6,471 nucleotides of DNA from an uncultured Collinsella sp. (GTDB taxonomy: Bacteria; Actinomycetota; Coriobacteriia; Coriobacteriales; Coriobacteriaceae), in the NCBI GenBank assembly GCA_902474645.1, contig CABRWN010000122.1, positions 1 through 6,471 on the forward strand. Reading direction: 5' to 3'. Positions within the stretch are counted from its first letter, which is position 1, and every line of letters begins with the position of its first letter. Shown piece by piece: positions 1 to 6,471 of this stretch. The position numbers and the translations under genes are program-made. Below the pieces are notes generated by a model. That model was given only the letters and a program-made list of their open reading frames with translations, was not told the origin of the DNA and made no database searches.

Positions 1-80
1 CTCCTTATGGCTGCTTCCTTTCGGACCTGACCAGATTCGGAACATGTCGTCATCCGAACCCATCAAACGCGCTAGGCGCT
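1..80 (-). ncRNA. ffs: Signal recognition particle RNA (small bacterial, 4.5S type), 3' end cut by window edge
   Basis: This is the RNA core of the signal recognition particle; it binds the Ffh protein and directs nascent membrane and secreted proteins to the translocon. On the minus strand, positions 32 down to 9 read GGTCAGGTCC, a GAAA tetraloop, then GGAAGCAGCC. This is the near-invariant apical hairpin with the asymmetric internal loop that Ffh recognises. The 5' arm runs right from 33 to about 80. I placed the 5' end about 7 nt downstream of the -10 at 87-92, giving a 47-nt arm before the apical motif, close to the 42 nt in E. coli 4.5S RNA. The returning 3' arm, expected to pair with the GCGCCTAGCGCG-like 5' end at about 68-79, lies left of the window. 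The 5' end is approximate. A competing local hairpin (TTCGGA at 36-41 with TCCGAA at 53-58) is possible. Confidence 0.93.
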
Positions 81-86
81 CGGTAT

Positions 87-115
87 ATCTTACCCGCTCC
101 CGCCCAACAGGGCAA
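87..115 (-). promoter_or_regulatory. Probable sigma-A/sigma-70 type promoter of the SRP RNA gene
   Basis: On the minus strand TTGCCC (115-110) and TAAGAT (92-87) are separated by 17 bp. Each hexamer matches the consensus at 4 of 6 bases. Transcription would begin near position 80, which gives an SRP RNA of plausible length. The -35 lies only 5 bp from the outer end of the hairpin repeat at 121-209. Confidence 0.5.
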
Positions 116-120
116 GGTAG

Positions 121-209
121 CTAATTTGGGACGGGGCTTTTTTGACCACTTTTTGACTGGAGGGGCATCAGGGTGGCGAAAGTAGTCAAGTAAGCCCCAT
201 CCTAAATAG
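121..209. repeat. Long imperfect hairpin (inverted repeat), possible small repetitive element
   Basis: Positions 121-149 and the reverse complement of 182-209 align over 28 columns with 23 identities and one gap. The shared core is GGGGCTT followed by TTGAC. Weaker pairing continues inward to about 152/179 through CACTTT. The enclosed bases are about 153-178. Both arms are long but diverged, as expected for an old repetitive hairpin rather than a fresh terminator, and no T-run follows the stem on the minus strand. It sits just upstream of the SRP RNA promoter. Family membership cannot be tested from one copy. Confidence 0.6.
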
Positions 210-224
210 ACTGATCTGGTGCCG

Positions 225-386
225 TGCCACGAAAAGGGCCTATCTACTACGTTTTGGTCACAGAGGTCAACCATAGCCGGCTTTTTCGAAAATCGGCAAG
301 CTTTCTACCTGCGGTTTTGTTTTTGCAAATTCCGGGATGGTCGAGGGTGGCCGGTTTAACGTAGTAGATGGCCGCATTTCGTGACA
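225..386. repeat. 162-bp element bounded by 29-bp terminal inverted repeats (MITE-like)
   Basis: Positions 225-253 and the reverse complement of 358-386 match at 24 of 29 bases without gaps. The innermost 12 bases, ATCTACTACGTT, are identical. The ends therefore define a 162-bp unit. There is no transposase and no credible reading frame inside, which suits a miniature inverted-repeat element, a REP/BIME-like unit or a structured RNA. Further in, the two halves keep scattered similarity, such as ACCAT and CCGG at similar distance from each end. No obvious target-site duplication flanks the ends. The mobile interpretation is inference; the inverted repeat itself is directly visible. Confidence 0.6.
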
Positions 387-439
387 AACGGTCCGATCCA
401 AGACCCAAGGCAGCCAGCCTCGATTGGCCATTCTCGAAG

Positions 440-502
440 TTGCGGTGGAATACGGACTGAATTGGCCCCTTAAAGGCAAAAACGCTCCGTATTTCACCGC
501 AA
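440..502. repeat. 17-bp-stem hairpin downstream of the tadA-glycerate kinase gene
   Basis: TTGCGGTGGAATACGGA (440-456) is the inverted repeat of 486-502 with a single mismatch at 448/494. The 29-nt loop (457-485) holds a weaker inner pairing, TTGGCC with GGCAA. The hairpin begins 20 nt after the stop codon of the minus-strand fusion gene, so it could stabilise the 3' end of that mRNA or help stop transcription. No T-run follows on the minus strand, so it is not a canonical intrinsic terminator. The 448/494 pair is C-A in minus-strand RNA but a G-U wobble in plus-strand RNA. Confidence 0.6.
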
Positions 503-521
503 GTTATTGGGGGGATGGGTT

Positions 522-2303
522 TTAGAGGCGGGCGAGGTCGTGGGCTTGGGCAGCTGCCTCGCCGGGACAGATGAGGTTGGTTGTGGCTTCTTGCGGATCG
601 AGTGCCTGTTCCAGGCCCATGGGCTTGCGGCAGATCGGAAGCACCAAGTCGATGCCCTGCACACACACCGCATCCAGGTTGTCAGCGCGACCGCCCACGA
701 CAGCGATCACCGGTTTGCCACACCGCTTGGCACGGCGCGCCACGCCCACCGGCGCCTTACCGGCGGCGGATTGCTCATCCATATTGCCCTCGCCTGTAAT
801 GACCAGGTCGACATCGCGCACGCGCTCGTCAAACCCCACGAGATCGAGCACCGTCTCCACACCCGAGCGTAACTCCGCACCGAGCGCCAGCAGCGCGGCA
901 CCCAAGCCACCTGCCGCGCCCGCGCCAGGCACGCCGAGCACCGAGCCAAATGTCCGTGCGCCCTCGGGCGTGCGCAACAACCCCTGGGCTCGAGCTCTGG
1001 CAATCGCCGCATCGAGCAAGCGACCGTAGCCGACCATCCGGCTGTCGTACTTGCCCAGCGCCTCGGCATCATCCGTCGGCAGACCCTTCTGTCCGCCGAA
1101 CACCGCAAGCGCGCCGCGACGCCCTACGAGCGGATTCTCGACATCGGAGAGCACAACGATGCGAGCGCCATCCAAAGCCTGCAGCGCCGGCGCCAAATCA
1201 ACGCTCGCCACGTGTTCAAGGCCCGCAAGACCGGGGGCGACATCGCAGCCCTGATCATCGACCACGCGCGCGCCCAGCGCCTGCAGCATGCCGGCGCCAC
1301 CGTCGTTGGTGGCACTGCCACCCAAGCCAATATAGATAGTCTTTGCGCCTGCGCGAACCGCATGGATCATAAGCTCGCCCACACCATAGGTCGAAGCCGC
1401 AAGCGCCGCCGATTCCGTGCAGGGTGAATACCCAATACCCGCCGCCTCGGCCATCTCAATTGCAGCCGACTCGCGCTCGCCGTCCACCAGTATCCGGGCA
1501 GACACGCGGTCGCCCAAGGGCCCTGCGACCTCGCAGGTTGAGAGCTCACCACCGCAGGCGGCAACGGCATCGAGCGTTCCCTCGCCACCATCTGCCAGCG
1601 GCAATGTGCACACCTGGGCATCGGACCACACACGGCGCACGCCTTCGGCAACCGCCGCCTCCGCCTGCGCACTCGACACGCTGCCCTTAAAGGAGTCGAT
1701 CGCCAGCAGCACACGGCGGGGCCGGCGCTGCACGGGGCCAAAATCAACCGTCGTGCCAGCATCCTCTTCGGCACACGCGAGCGCCTCGGCATGAGCGGCA
1801 TGTGCCTCAAGATCGGCCCCACAACCGCAACCAGCGCCGCCCGCTCCGCGCAGACCGCCAAAATAGCTACTCAGCAGCTCGCGGCATTCATCCGCCAGCA
1901 CGCCGGCATTAACGTTAAACCGATGATTCAGGCGCGAATCGGCATTCAGGTCATACAGCGAACCCAGTGCGCCGGCCTTGGCATCAGCCGCGCCATACAC
2001 GCAGCGCCCCACGCGCGCGTTAACCATAAGCCCCGCACACATGCAGCATGGCTCGAGCGTCACGTAGACCGTGCAATCGGAAAGGCGCCAACGACCGAGC
2101 GACCGAGCGGCAGCGCACAGGGCCGCGAACTCTGCATGCGCCGAAGGGTCCTGGTCGAGCTCGCGACGATTATGCGCCCGCGCGACAATCTCGCCCGCGC
2201 GCACCACCACGGCACCAATCGGTACCTCGCCCACCGCAGCGGCGGCGCGAGCCTCCGCCAACGCCTCGCGCATGAACTTCTCGTCGATTTCGGTGATCGT
2301 CAT
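522..2303 (-). CDS. tadA: Fusion protein: tRNA adenosine(34) deaminase TadA + glycerate 2-kinase
   Basis: One uninterrupted 593-codon frame joins two enzymes. Residues 1-150 are a complete TadA, which makes inosine at the wobble position of tRNA-Arg(ACG). Zinc ligands H56, C86 and C89 and catalytic E58 lie in the motifs HAE and PCCMC, numbered almost as in E. coli TadA. Residues 197-593 are a full-length glycerate kinase of the GlxK/GarK family (ATP + D-glycerate to 2-phosphoglycerate). Its motifs are DSFKGSVS (203-210), ADGGEGT (237-243), GLGGSATNDGGAG (326-338), SDVENPL (386-392), FGGQKG (402-407) and GEGNMDEQ near 504-511. The linker 151-196 is Gly/Ala/Cys-rich and has no Met. GTG codons at V191 and V198 lack a Shine-Dalgarno, so separate translation of the kinase seems unlikely. 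The start at 2303 is chosen because GGGAAGG lies 6 nt upstream. A frame open to 2354 would almost touch the tRNA. Position next to the SRP RNA is the usual tadA location, so the kinase is the added part. Confidence 0.93.
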   Translation of the reverse strand: MTITEIDEKFMREALAEARAAAAVGEVPIGAVVVRAGEIVARAHNRRELDQDPSAHAEFAALCAAARSLGRWRLSDCTVYVTLEPCCMCAGLMVNARVGRCVYGAADAKAGALGSLYDLNADSRLNHRFNVNAGVLADECRELLSSYFGGLRGAGGAGCGCGADLEAHAAHAEALACAEEDAGTTVDFGPVQRRPRRVLLAIDSFKGSVSSAQAEAAVAEGVRRVWSDAQVCTLPLADGGEGTLDAVAACGGELSTCEVAGPLGDRVSARILVDGERESAAIEMAEAAGIGYSPCTESAALAASTYGVGELMIHAVRAGAKTIYIGLGGSATNDGGAGMLQALGARVVDDQGCDVAPGLAGLEHVASVDLAPALQALDGARIVVLSDVENPLVGRRGALAVFGGQKGLPTDDAEALGKYDSRMVGYGRLLDAAIARARAQGLLRTPEGARTFGSVLGVPGAGAAGGLGAALLALGAELRSGVETVLDLVGFDERVRDVDLVITGEGNMDEQSAAGKAPVGVARRAKRCGKPVIAVVGGRADNLDAVCVQGIDLVLPICRKPMGLEQALDPQEATTNLICPGEAAAQAHDLARL

Positions 2304-2334
2304 CGTTCGCCTTCCCTGTTGCAAATTCAAAACG

Positions 2335-2343
2335 ATGCTATCA
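2335..2343 (-). promoter_or_regulatory. Candidate extended -10 for the tadA-glycerate kinase gene
   Basis: The minus strand reads TGATAGCAT, an extended -10 (TG-N-TAGCAT, 4 of 6 in the hexamer). Transcription would start near 2328 and leave a leader of about 25 nt with the GGGAAGG ribosome site. No good -35 is seen; it would lie inside the tRNA gene. The site overlaps the divergent tRNA -10 almost base for base. Confidence 0.35.
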
Positions 2344-2344
2344 T
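2336..2344 (+). promoter_or_regulatory. Candidate extended -10 for the tRNA-Ser gene
   Basis: TGCTATCAT is an extended -10 with TATCAT matching 5 of 6 consensus bases. It places the start of transcription at about 2351, a few bases before the mature 5' end at 2355. The -35 region (2316-2321) is poor, which an extended -10 can compensate for. A TTGCAA at 2319-2324 is too close to pair with this -10. Confidence 0.45.
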
Positions 2345-2354
2345 TACGACTCAC

Positions 2355-2444
2355 GGAGAGATGGCAGAGCGGTTGAATGCGGCGGTCTTGAAAACCGTTG
2401 AGCGCGAGAGCGTTCCGGGGGTTCGAATCCCCCTCTCTCCGCCA
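2355..2444 (+). tRNA. tRNA-Ser, anticodon UGA
   Basis: The acceptor stem GGAGAGA (2355-2361) pairs fully with TCTCTCC (2434-2440), followed by discriminator G and an encoded CCA (2442-2444). The anticodon loop CTTGAAA (2387-2393) gives anticodon TGA at 2389-2391, which reads UCN serine codons. A long variable arm (GAGCGC, GAGA, GCGTTC) marks a class II tRNA, as expected for serine. The T loop is GTTCGAATC. It is divergent from tadA, 51 bp from its start codon, and ends 3 bp from the tetR stop codon on the opposite strand. No terminator is visible after the CCA, so read-through transcripts would run antisense into tetR. Confidence 0.98.
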
Positions 2445-2447
2445 CTT

Positions 2448-3044
2448 CTAGTGATGCACCGGCGTCATGGTTCGCTCGAACAGCGCATCGACCACGTCGG
2501 CCATCTCAGGTCGACGCTCAAGATCGTGGCCCGATTCCCACCATATCGTGAAAAGTCGAATAATACCGCCGGCGACAAACTCAGACGTCGTCTCGAGTGA
2601 CACGGGGGCCAGGGCATCCTCGGCAAGCACGTTCATCACACGCTCGCGGATGGAGCGGGCAATGCGGTCGCAAATAACGTTGGTCAACATGCCCGACATG
2701 CTGCTTGCCAAAATGTTATCCATGAGCCGCTCGTGCGTCAGAATCAAATCCATGGCATCGTCCAAAATCGCGTGCCGAAGCGCGCGCACGTCCTCGGCAG
2801 ACACTGCGCCGGCCTCATCGGGCTGTTTTTGCGGCAAGCCCGACATGAGCTCATCGATATAAAAGGCAAAGTAATCGTTCTTGTCGCGAAAGTGCTTGTA
2901 GAACGTCGTGCGGCGAATCATGGCGCGGTCGCACAGCATGGCAACCGTCAGGTCCTCAAAACGATGCTCCTCGAGAAGCTCGGTGAAGGCATCGAACAGG
3001 GCGCGATAGGTTTTCTTAATGCGAAGGTCCACTGGTATCGCCAT
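2448..3044 (-). CDS. TetR/AcrR-family transcriptional regulator
   Basis: The 198-residue product has the TetR layout. An N-terminal DNA-binding domain covers about residues 8-60, with the helix-turn-helix near 31-58 and the family signature RRTTFYKHFRDKNDYF (44-59). The helical ligand-binding domain is poorly conserved, so the inducer cannot be predicted. The start is uncertain. ATG at 3044 has GAGG directly against it with no spacing, and GTG at 3032 has the same GAGG 12 nt upstream; neither is ideal. The frame stays open to 3305, but that would run across the lemA promoter and start codon, and the extra part does not resemble a protein domain. A TAAGAT at 3087-3082 on the minus strand could be its -10, without a good -35. 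The gene diverges from lemA, so self-regulation and control of lemA through the shared 199-bp gap are plausible inferences. Its targets are unknown. Confidence 0.88.
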   Translation of the reverse strand: MAIPVDLRIKKTYRALFDAFTELLEEHRFEDLTVAMLCDRAMIRRTTFYKHFRDKNDYFAFYIDELMSGLPQKQPDEAGAVSAEDVRALRHAILDDAMDLILTHERLMDNILASSMSGMLTNVICDRIARSIRERVMNVLAEDALAPVSLETTSEFVAGGIIRLFTIWWESGHDLERRPEMADVVDALFERTMTPVHH

Positions 3045-3153
3045 CCTCAGGGCAAAGACAACACTCGTCAATCTGTCGCATATCTTACACCTGTACCTCG
3101 CGCGCTTTGCCCCGGTGCCAACCCCGCCGAAAACATAACGCTTGCCGGAAAGT

Positions 3154-3182
3154 TCGGCACGGCAAAACGTTGCGGGTATACT
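3154..3182 (+). promoter_or_regulatory. Probable lemA promoter
   Basis: TATACT (3177-3182, 5 of 6 matches) lies 17 bp after TCGGCA (3154-3159, 4 of 6). Transcription would start near 3189, leaving a leader of about 55 nt before the lemA start codon. Confidence 0.45.
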
Positions 3183-3196
3183 AGTAGCGTTATACC
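3175..3196. promoter_or_regulatory. Candidate operator overlapping the lemA -10
   Basis: GGTATA (3175-3180), ten spacer bases and TATACC (3191-3196) form a 22-bp palindrome that covers the lemA -10 box. CGTTG (3168-3172) and CAACG (3196-3200) extend the symmetry imperfectly. A second inverted repeat, TGCCG-N7-CGGCA (3143-3159), overlaps the -35. TetR proteins commonly bind such palindromes between their own gene and a divergent neighbour, so the adjacent regulator is the natural candidate. Assignment is inference. Confidence 0.3.
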
Positions 3197-3243
3197 AACG
3201 GCAGCTGGCGCATGCCGCCGCGGCCATTCGAAACGGAGACATC

Positions 3244-3795
3244 ATGATTACCGTCATCATCGGCATCGTTGTTGTCATTGTGATTGTCTGCGCCATCGCC
3301 GGCATCTACAACAACATGGTCACCAAGCGTAACCGCATCGATAACGCCTGGCAGAACATCGATACGCAGCTGCAGCGCCGCAACGACCTGATCCCCAACC
3401 TGGTCGAGACCGTCAAGGGCTACGCCAAGCACGAGCAGGAGACGCTCTCCGCCGTGATCAGCGCGCGTAACACCGCCGTCAAGGCCACCACGCCCGAGGC
3501 CAAGATGGAAGCCGACAACGTGCTGACCGGTGCGCTGCGTCAGCTCTTCGCCGTAGCCGAGGCCTATCCCGATCTTAAGGCAAACACCAACTTTACGCAG
3601 CTGCAGGCATCGCTCGAGGATACCGAGAACAAGATTAGCTATGCACGCCAGAGCTACAACGATTGCGTGCTCAGCTACAACAACGCCATTCAGACGTTCC
3701 CGGCTGTCATCTTTGCCGGCATCTTCCAGTTTAAGGAGCGCCAGGGCTTCGAGGCCGCCGAAGCAGCCCGCCAGGCCCCGACCGTCAAGTTCTAG
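3244..3795 (+). CDS. lemA: LemA family membrane-anchored protein
   Basis: The 183-residue product has the usual LemA length and layout. An uncleaved hydrophobic anchor at about residues 2-21 (repeated Val/Ile) is followed by a helical domain on the far side of the membrane. Family blocks visible are YNN..VTKRNRIDNAW (22-36), RRNDLIPNLVETVKGYA (45-61), FAVAEAYPDLKA (102-113) and TENKISYARQSYND (127-140), ending in FPAVIFAGIFQF (152-163). The molecular function of LemA proteins is not established. They are linked to cell-envelope processes and often sit beside htpX or TPM-domain genes, but here the gene is alone and followed by a terminator. ATG at 3244 is chosen because GGAG lies 5 nt upstream and the anchor begins right after it; an earlier TTG at 3142 precedes the promoter. 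Cys16 is not in a proper lipobox because Val precedes it. Confidence 0.95.
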   Translation: MITVIIGIVVVIVIVCAIAGIYNNMVTKRNRIDNAWQNIDTQLQRRNDLIPNLVETVKGYAKHEQETLSAVISARNTAVKATTPEAKMEADNVLTGALRQLFAVAEAYPDLKANTNFTQLQASLEDTENKISYARQSYNDCVLSYNNAIQTFPAVIFAGIFQFKERQGFEAAEAARQAPTVKF

Positions 3796-3831
3796 TAGTT
3801 TGACAGCGCATCCTTAATCGGCCAAATGCAT

Positions 3832-3870
3832 AAACCGCCCCGTCGAATGCATACTTCGACGGGGCGGTTT
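3832..3870 (+). terminator. Rho-independent terminator of lemA
   Basis: AAACCGCCCCGTCGAA (3832-3847) pairs perfectly with 3855-3870 around a 7-nt loop, a 16-bp GC-rich stem that ends in TTT and is followed by CCTTTCTC. It begins 36 nt after the lemA stop codon. The A-run on the left side means it may also work weakly in the other direction. Confidence 0.88.
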
Positions 3871-3900
3871 CCTTTCTCGCGAAGGTCCCCCTTTAAGCGC

Positions 3901-4102
3901 CGTGCATTTTTAGGAGTATTCAACATAACCAAGAGCTTCGGGTACCGCAATAAATGCTAAAGAGTGCAAATATCCCTGCAAATCAAACGTTGTCAGCCCA
4001 TAACCCCGCCCATCATTCGTAGAAAACATCGAGAACTCCCGATTTTTGCCCGAGGTCGGTATGCAGGGGTCTTCGATTGCAGAATACTCGCAAAAATGCA
4101 CG
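3901..4102. repeat. 202-bp element bounded by 21-bp terminal inverted repeats (MITE-like)
   Basis: Positions 3901-3921 and the reverse complement of 4082-4102 agree at 19 of 21 bases; the shared blocks are CGTGCATTTTT and GAGTATTC. The interior is AT-richer than the flanking genes and has no credible reading frame. The ends differ in sequence from those of the 225-386 element, although size and layout are similar. It lies in a safe position between two terminators of convergent genes, where small insertions are tolerated. No clear target duplication is visible. Calling it mobile is inference; an RNA structure or REP-type unit is also possible. Confidence 0.6.
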
Positions 4103-4173
4103 TCGCCACCACCCCCACATGGCGCGAACCAAAACAAAAGCGCGGCCTTCCTTTCCGGCGCACTCCGCAGGAC

Positions 4174-4216
4174 GAAAGAACCCCCGCCGCACGTAGTGCG
4201 CAGCGGGGGTTCTTTC
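4174..4216 (-). terminator. Rho-independent terminator of the pyruvate:ferredoxin oxidoreductase gene
   Basis: GAAAGAACCCCCGC (4174-4187) pairs perfectly with 4203-4216. The stem continues as CGCAC (4188-4192) with GTGCG (4196-4200) after a 2-nt bulge, closing on a 3-nt loop. On the minus strand the right arm ends in GTTCTTTC, a T-rich tail partly inside the stem. It starts 52 nt after the stop codon of the minus-strand gene. The A-rich left arm may make it bidirectional. Confidence 0.82.
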
Positions 4217-4267
4217 ATGTCCGAGGACGTCCGCGAAGGTTAGCCCTCAGATCCTGCGGTGGGAGAC

Positions 4268-6471
<2,204 letters not shown>

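Larger units (their letters stand above)
93..521. other. Gene-free, repeat-rich spacer between the SRP RNA and the tadA-glycerate kinase gene
   Basis: I find no convincing gene here. Short open frames occur on the minus strand (for example 50-274, 267-497 and 247-666), but they lack Shine-Dalgarno sequences and recognisable domains, and they run through inverted repeats or the neighbouring gene. The space is mostly occupied by three unrelated inverted-repeat structures (121-209, 225-386, 440-502) listed separately. The stretch 387-439 shows nothing recognisable. No rho-independent terminator with a proper T-run is visible for the fusion gene that ends at 522. The hairpin at 440-502 is the nearest candidate. 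Confidence 0.7.
3796..4267. other. Gene-free spacer between convergent lemA and pyruvate oxidoreductase genes
   Basis: This gap holds the lemA terminator (3832-3870), an element with terminal inverted repeats (3901-4102) and the terminator of the minus-strand oxidoreductase gene (4174-4216). An open frame at 3910-4218 on the minus strand begins inside the terminator stem and crosses the repeat, so it is very unlikely to be a gene. I see nothing recognisable in 4103-4173. Confidence 0.75.

Noticed and set aside
50..666. Short minus-strand frames in the left gap (50-274, 267-497, 247-666)
   Set aside because: No Shine-Dalgarno sequence or recognisable domain; they cross inverted repeats, the SRP RNA or the end of the fusion gene.
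2304..2354. Upstream extension of the tadA frame by 17 codons
   Set aside because: TadA family sequence begins after the ATG at 2303, which has a good ribosome site. The extension would cross the divergent promoter region.
2355..2444. tRNA-Ser 3' end as an integration site of a genomic island
   Set aside because: No integrase gene and no repeat of the tRNA 3' end were seen in the window. The flanking genes look like ordinary chromosomal genes.
507..2600. Several long open frames on the plus strand (for example 507-872, 571-1029, 1417-1794, 1791-2600)
   Set aside because: They lie antisense to the tadA-glycerate kinase frame in GC-rich DNA, where stop codons are rare on the opposite strand. 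They have no recognisable domains or ribosome sites, and 1791-2600 runs through the tRNA-Ser gene.
3045..3305. N-terminal extension of the TetR frame to 285 residues
   Set aside because: TetR homology starts near the ATG at 3044. The extension overlaps the lemA promoter and start codon and is a shadow of the lemA region.
3244..3312. LemA as a lipoprotein through Cys16
   Set aside because: The residue before the cysteine is Val rather than Gly, Ala or Ser, and the hydrophobic stretch continues past it, so a plain membrane anchor is more likely.
3910..4218. 102-codon minus-strand frame in the right gap
   Set aside because: It begins inside the terminator stem at 4174-4216 and covers the inverted-repeat element. 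The peptide has no family resemblance.

Overview
The window looks like a chromosomal segment from a GC-rich, anaerobic actinobacterium of the class Coriobacteriia, with Collinsella as my best guess. The guess rests on the GC-rich coding sequence, the alanine-rich proteins, a large pyruvate:ferredoxin oxidoreductase (an oxygen-sensitive enzyme of anaerobes) and the tRNA-Ser / tadA / SRP RNA gene order. The genus is an inference; no 16S or other marker gene is present.

Layout, left to right. Positions 1-80 hold most of the small signal recognition particle RNA gene on the minus strand, cut by the left edge, with a plausible promoter at 87-115. Positions 121-502 have no convincing gene but contain three different inverted-repeat structures: a hairpin at 121-209, an element with 29-bp ends at 225-386, and a hairpin at 440-502. 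Positions 522-2303 (minus) encode one uninterrupted 593-residue protein. It joins a complete TadA tRNA adenosine deaminase to a complete glycerate 2-kinase. A tRNA-Ser(UGA) gene (2355-2444, plus) diverges from it, and the two appear to share a mirror-symmetric pair of extended -10 elements.

A TetR-type repressor gene (2448-3044, minus) ends 3 bp from the tRNA and diverges from lemA (3244-3795, plus). The gap between tetR and lemA carries a good -10 box for lemA overlapped by a small palindrome, a candidate site for the TetR protein. lemA ends in a strong terminator (3832-3870). Positions 3796-4267 are gene-free and hold that terminator, a 202-bp element with 21-bp inverted ends (3901-4102), and a second terminator (4174-4216) for the gene arriving from the right. 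That gene (4268 to beyond 6471, minus) is the C-terminal 60% or so of pyruvate:ferredoxin oxidoreductase, open at the right edge.

The genes do not form one pathway. tRNA-Ser, tadA and the SRP RNA are translation and secretion genes in an order known from Bacillus subtilis (tRNA-Ser, yaaJ/tadA, scr, then dnaX), so dnaX is expected beyond the left edge. The main departure from a routine annotation is the TadA-glycerate kinase fusion. Second are the four structured repeats in the two gene-free gaps, which look like small non-coding mobile or repetitive elements. I see no defence system, CRISPR array, transposase, integrase or phage gene.
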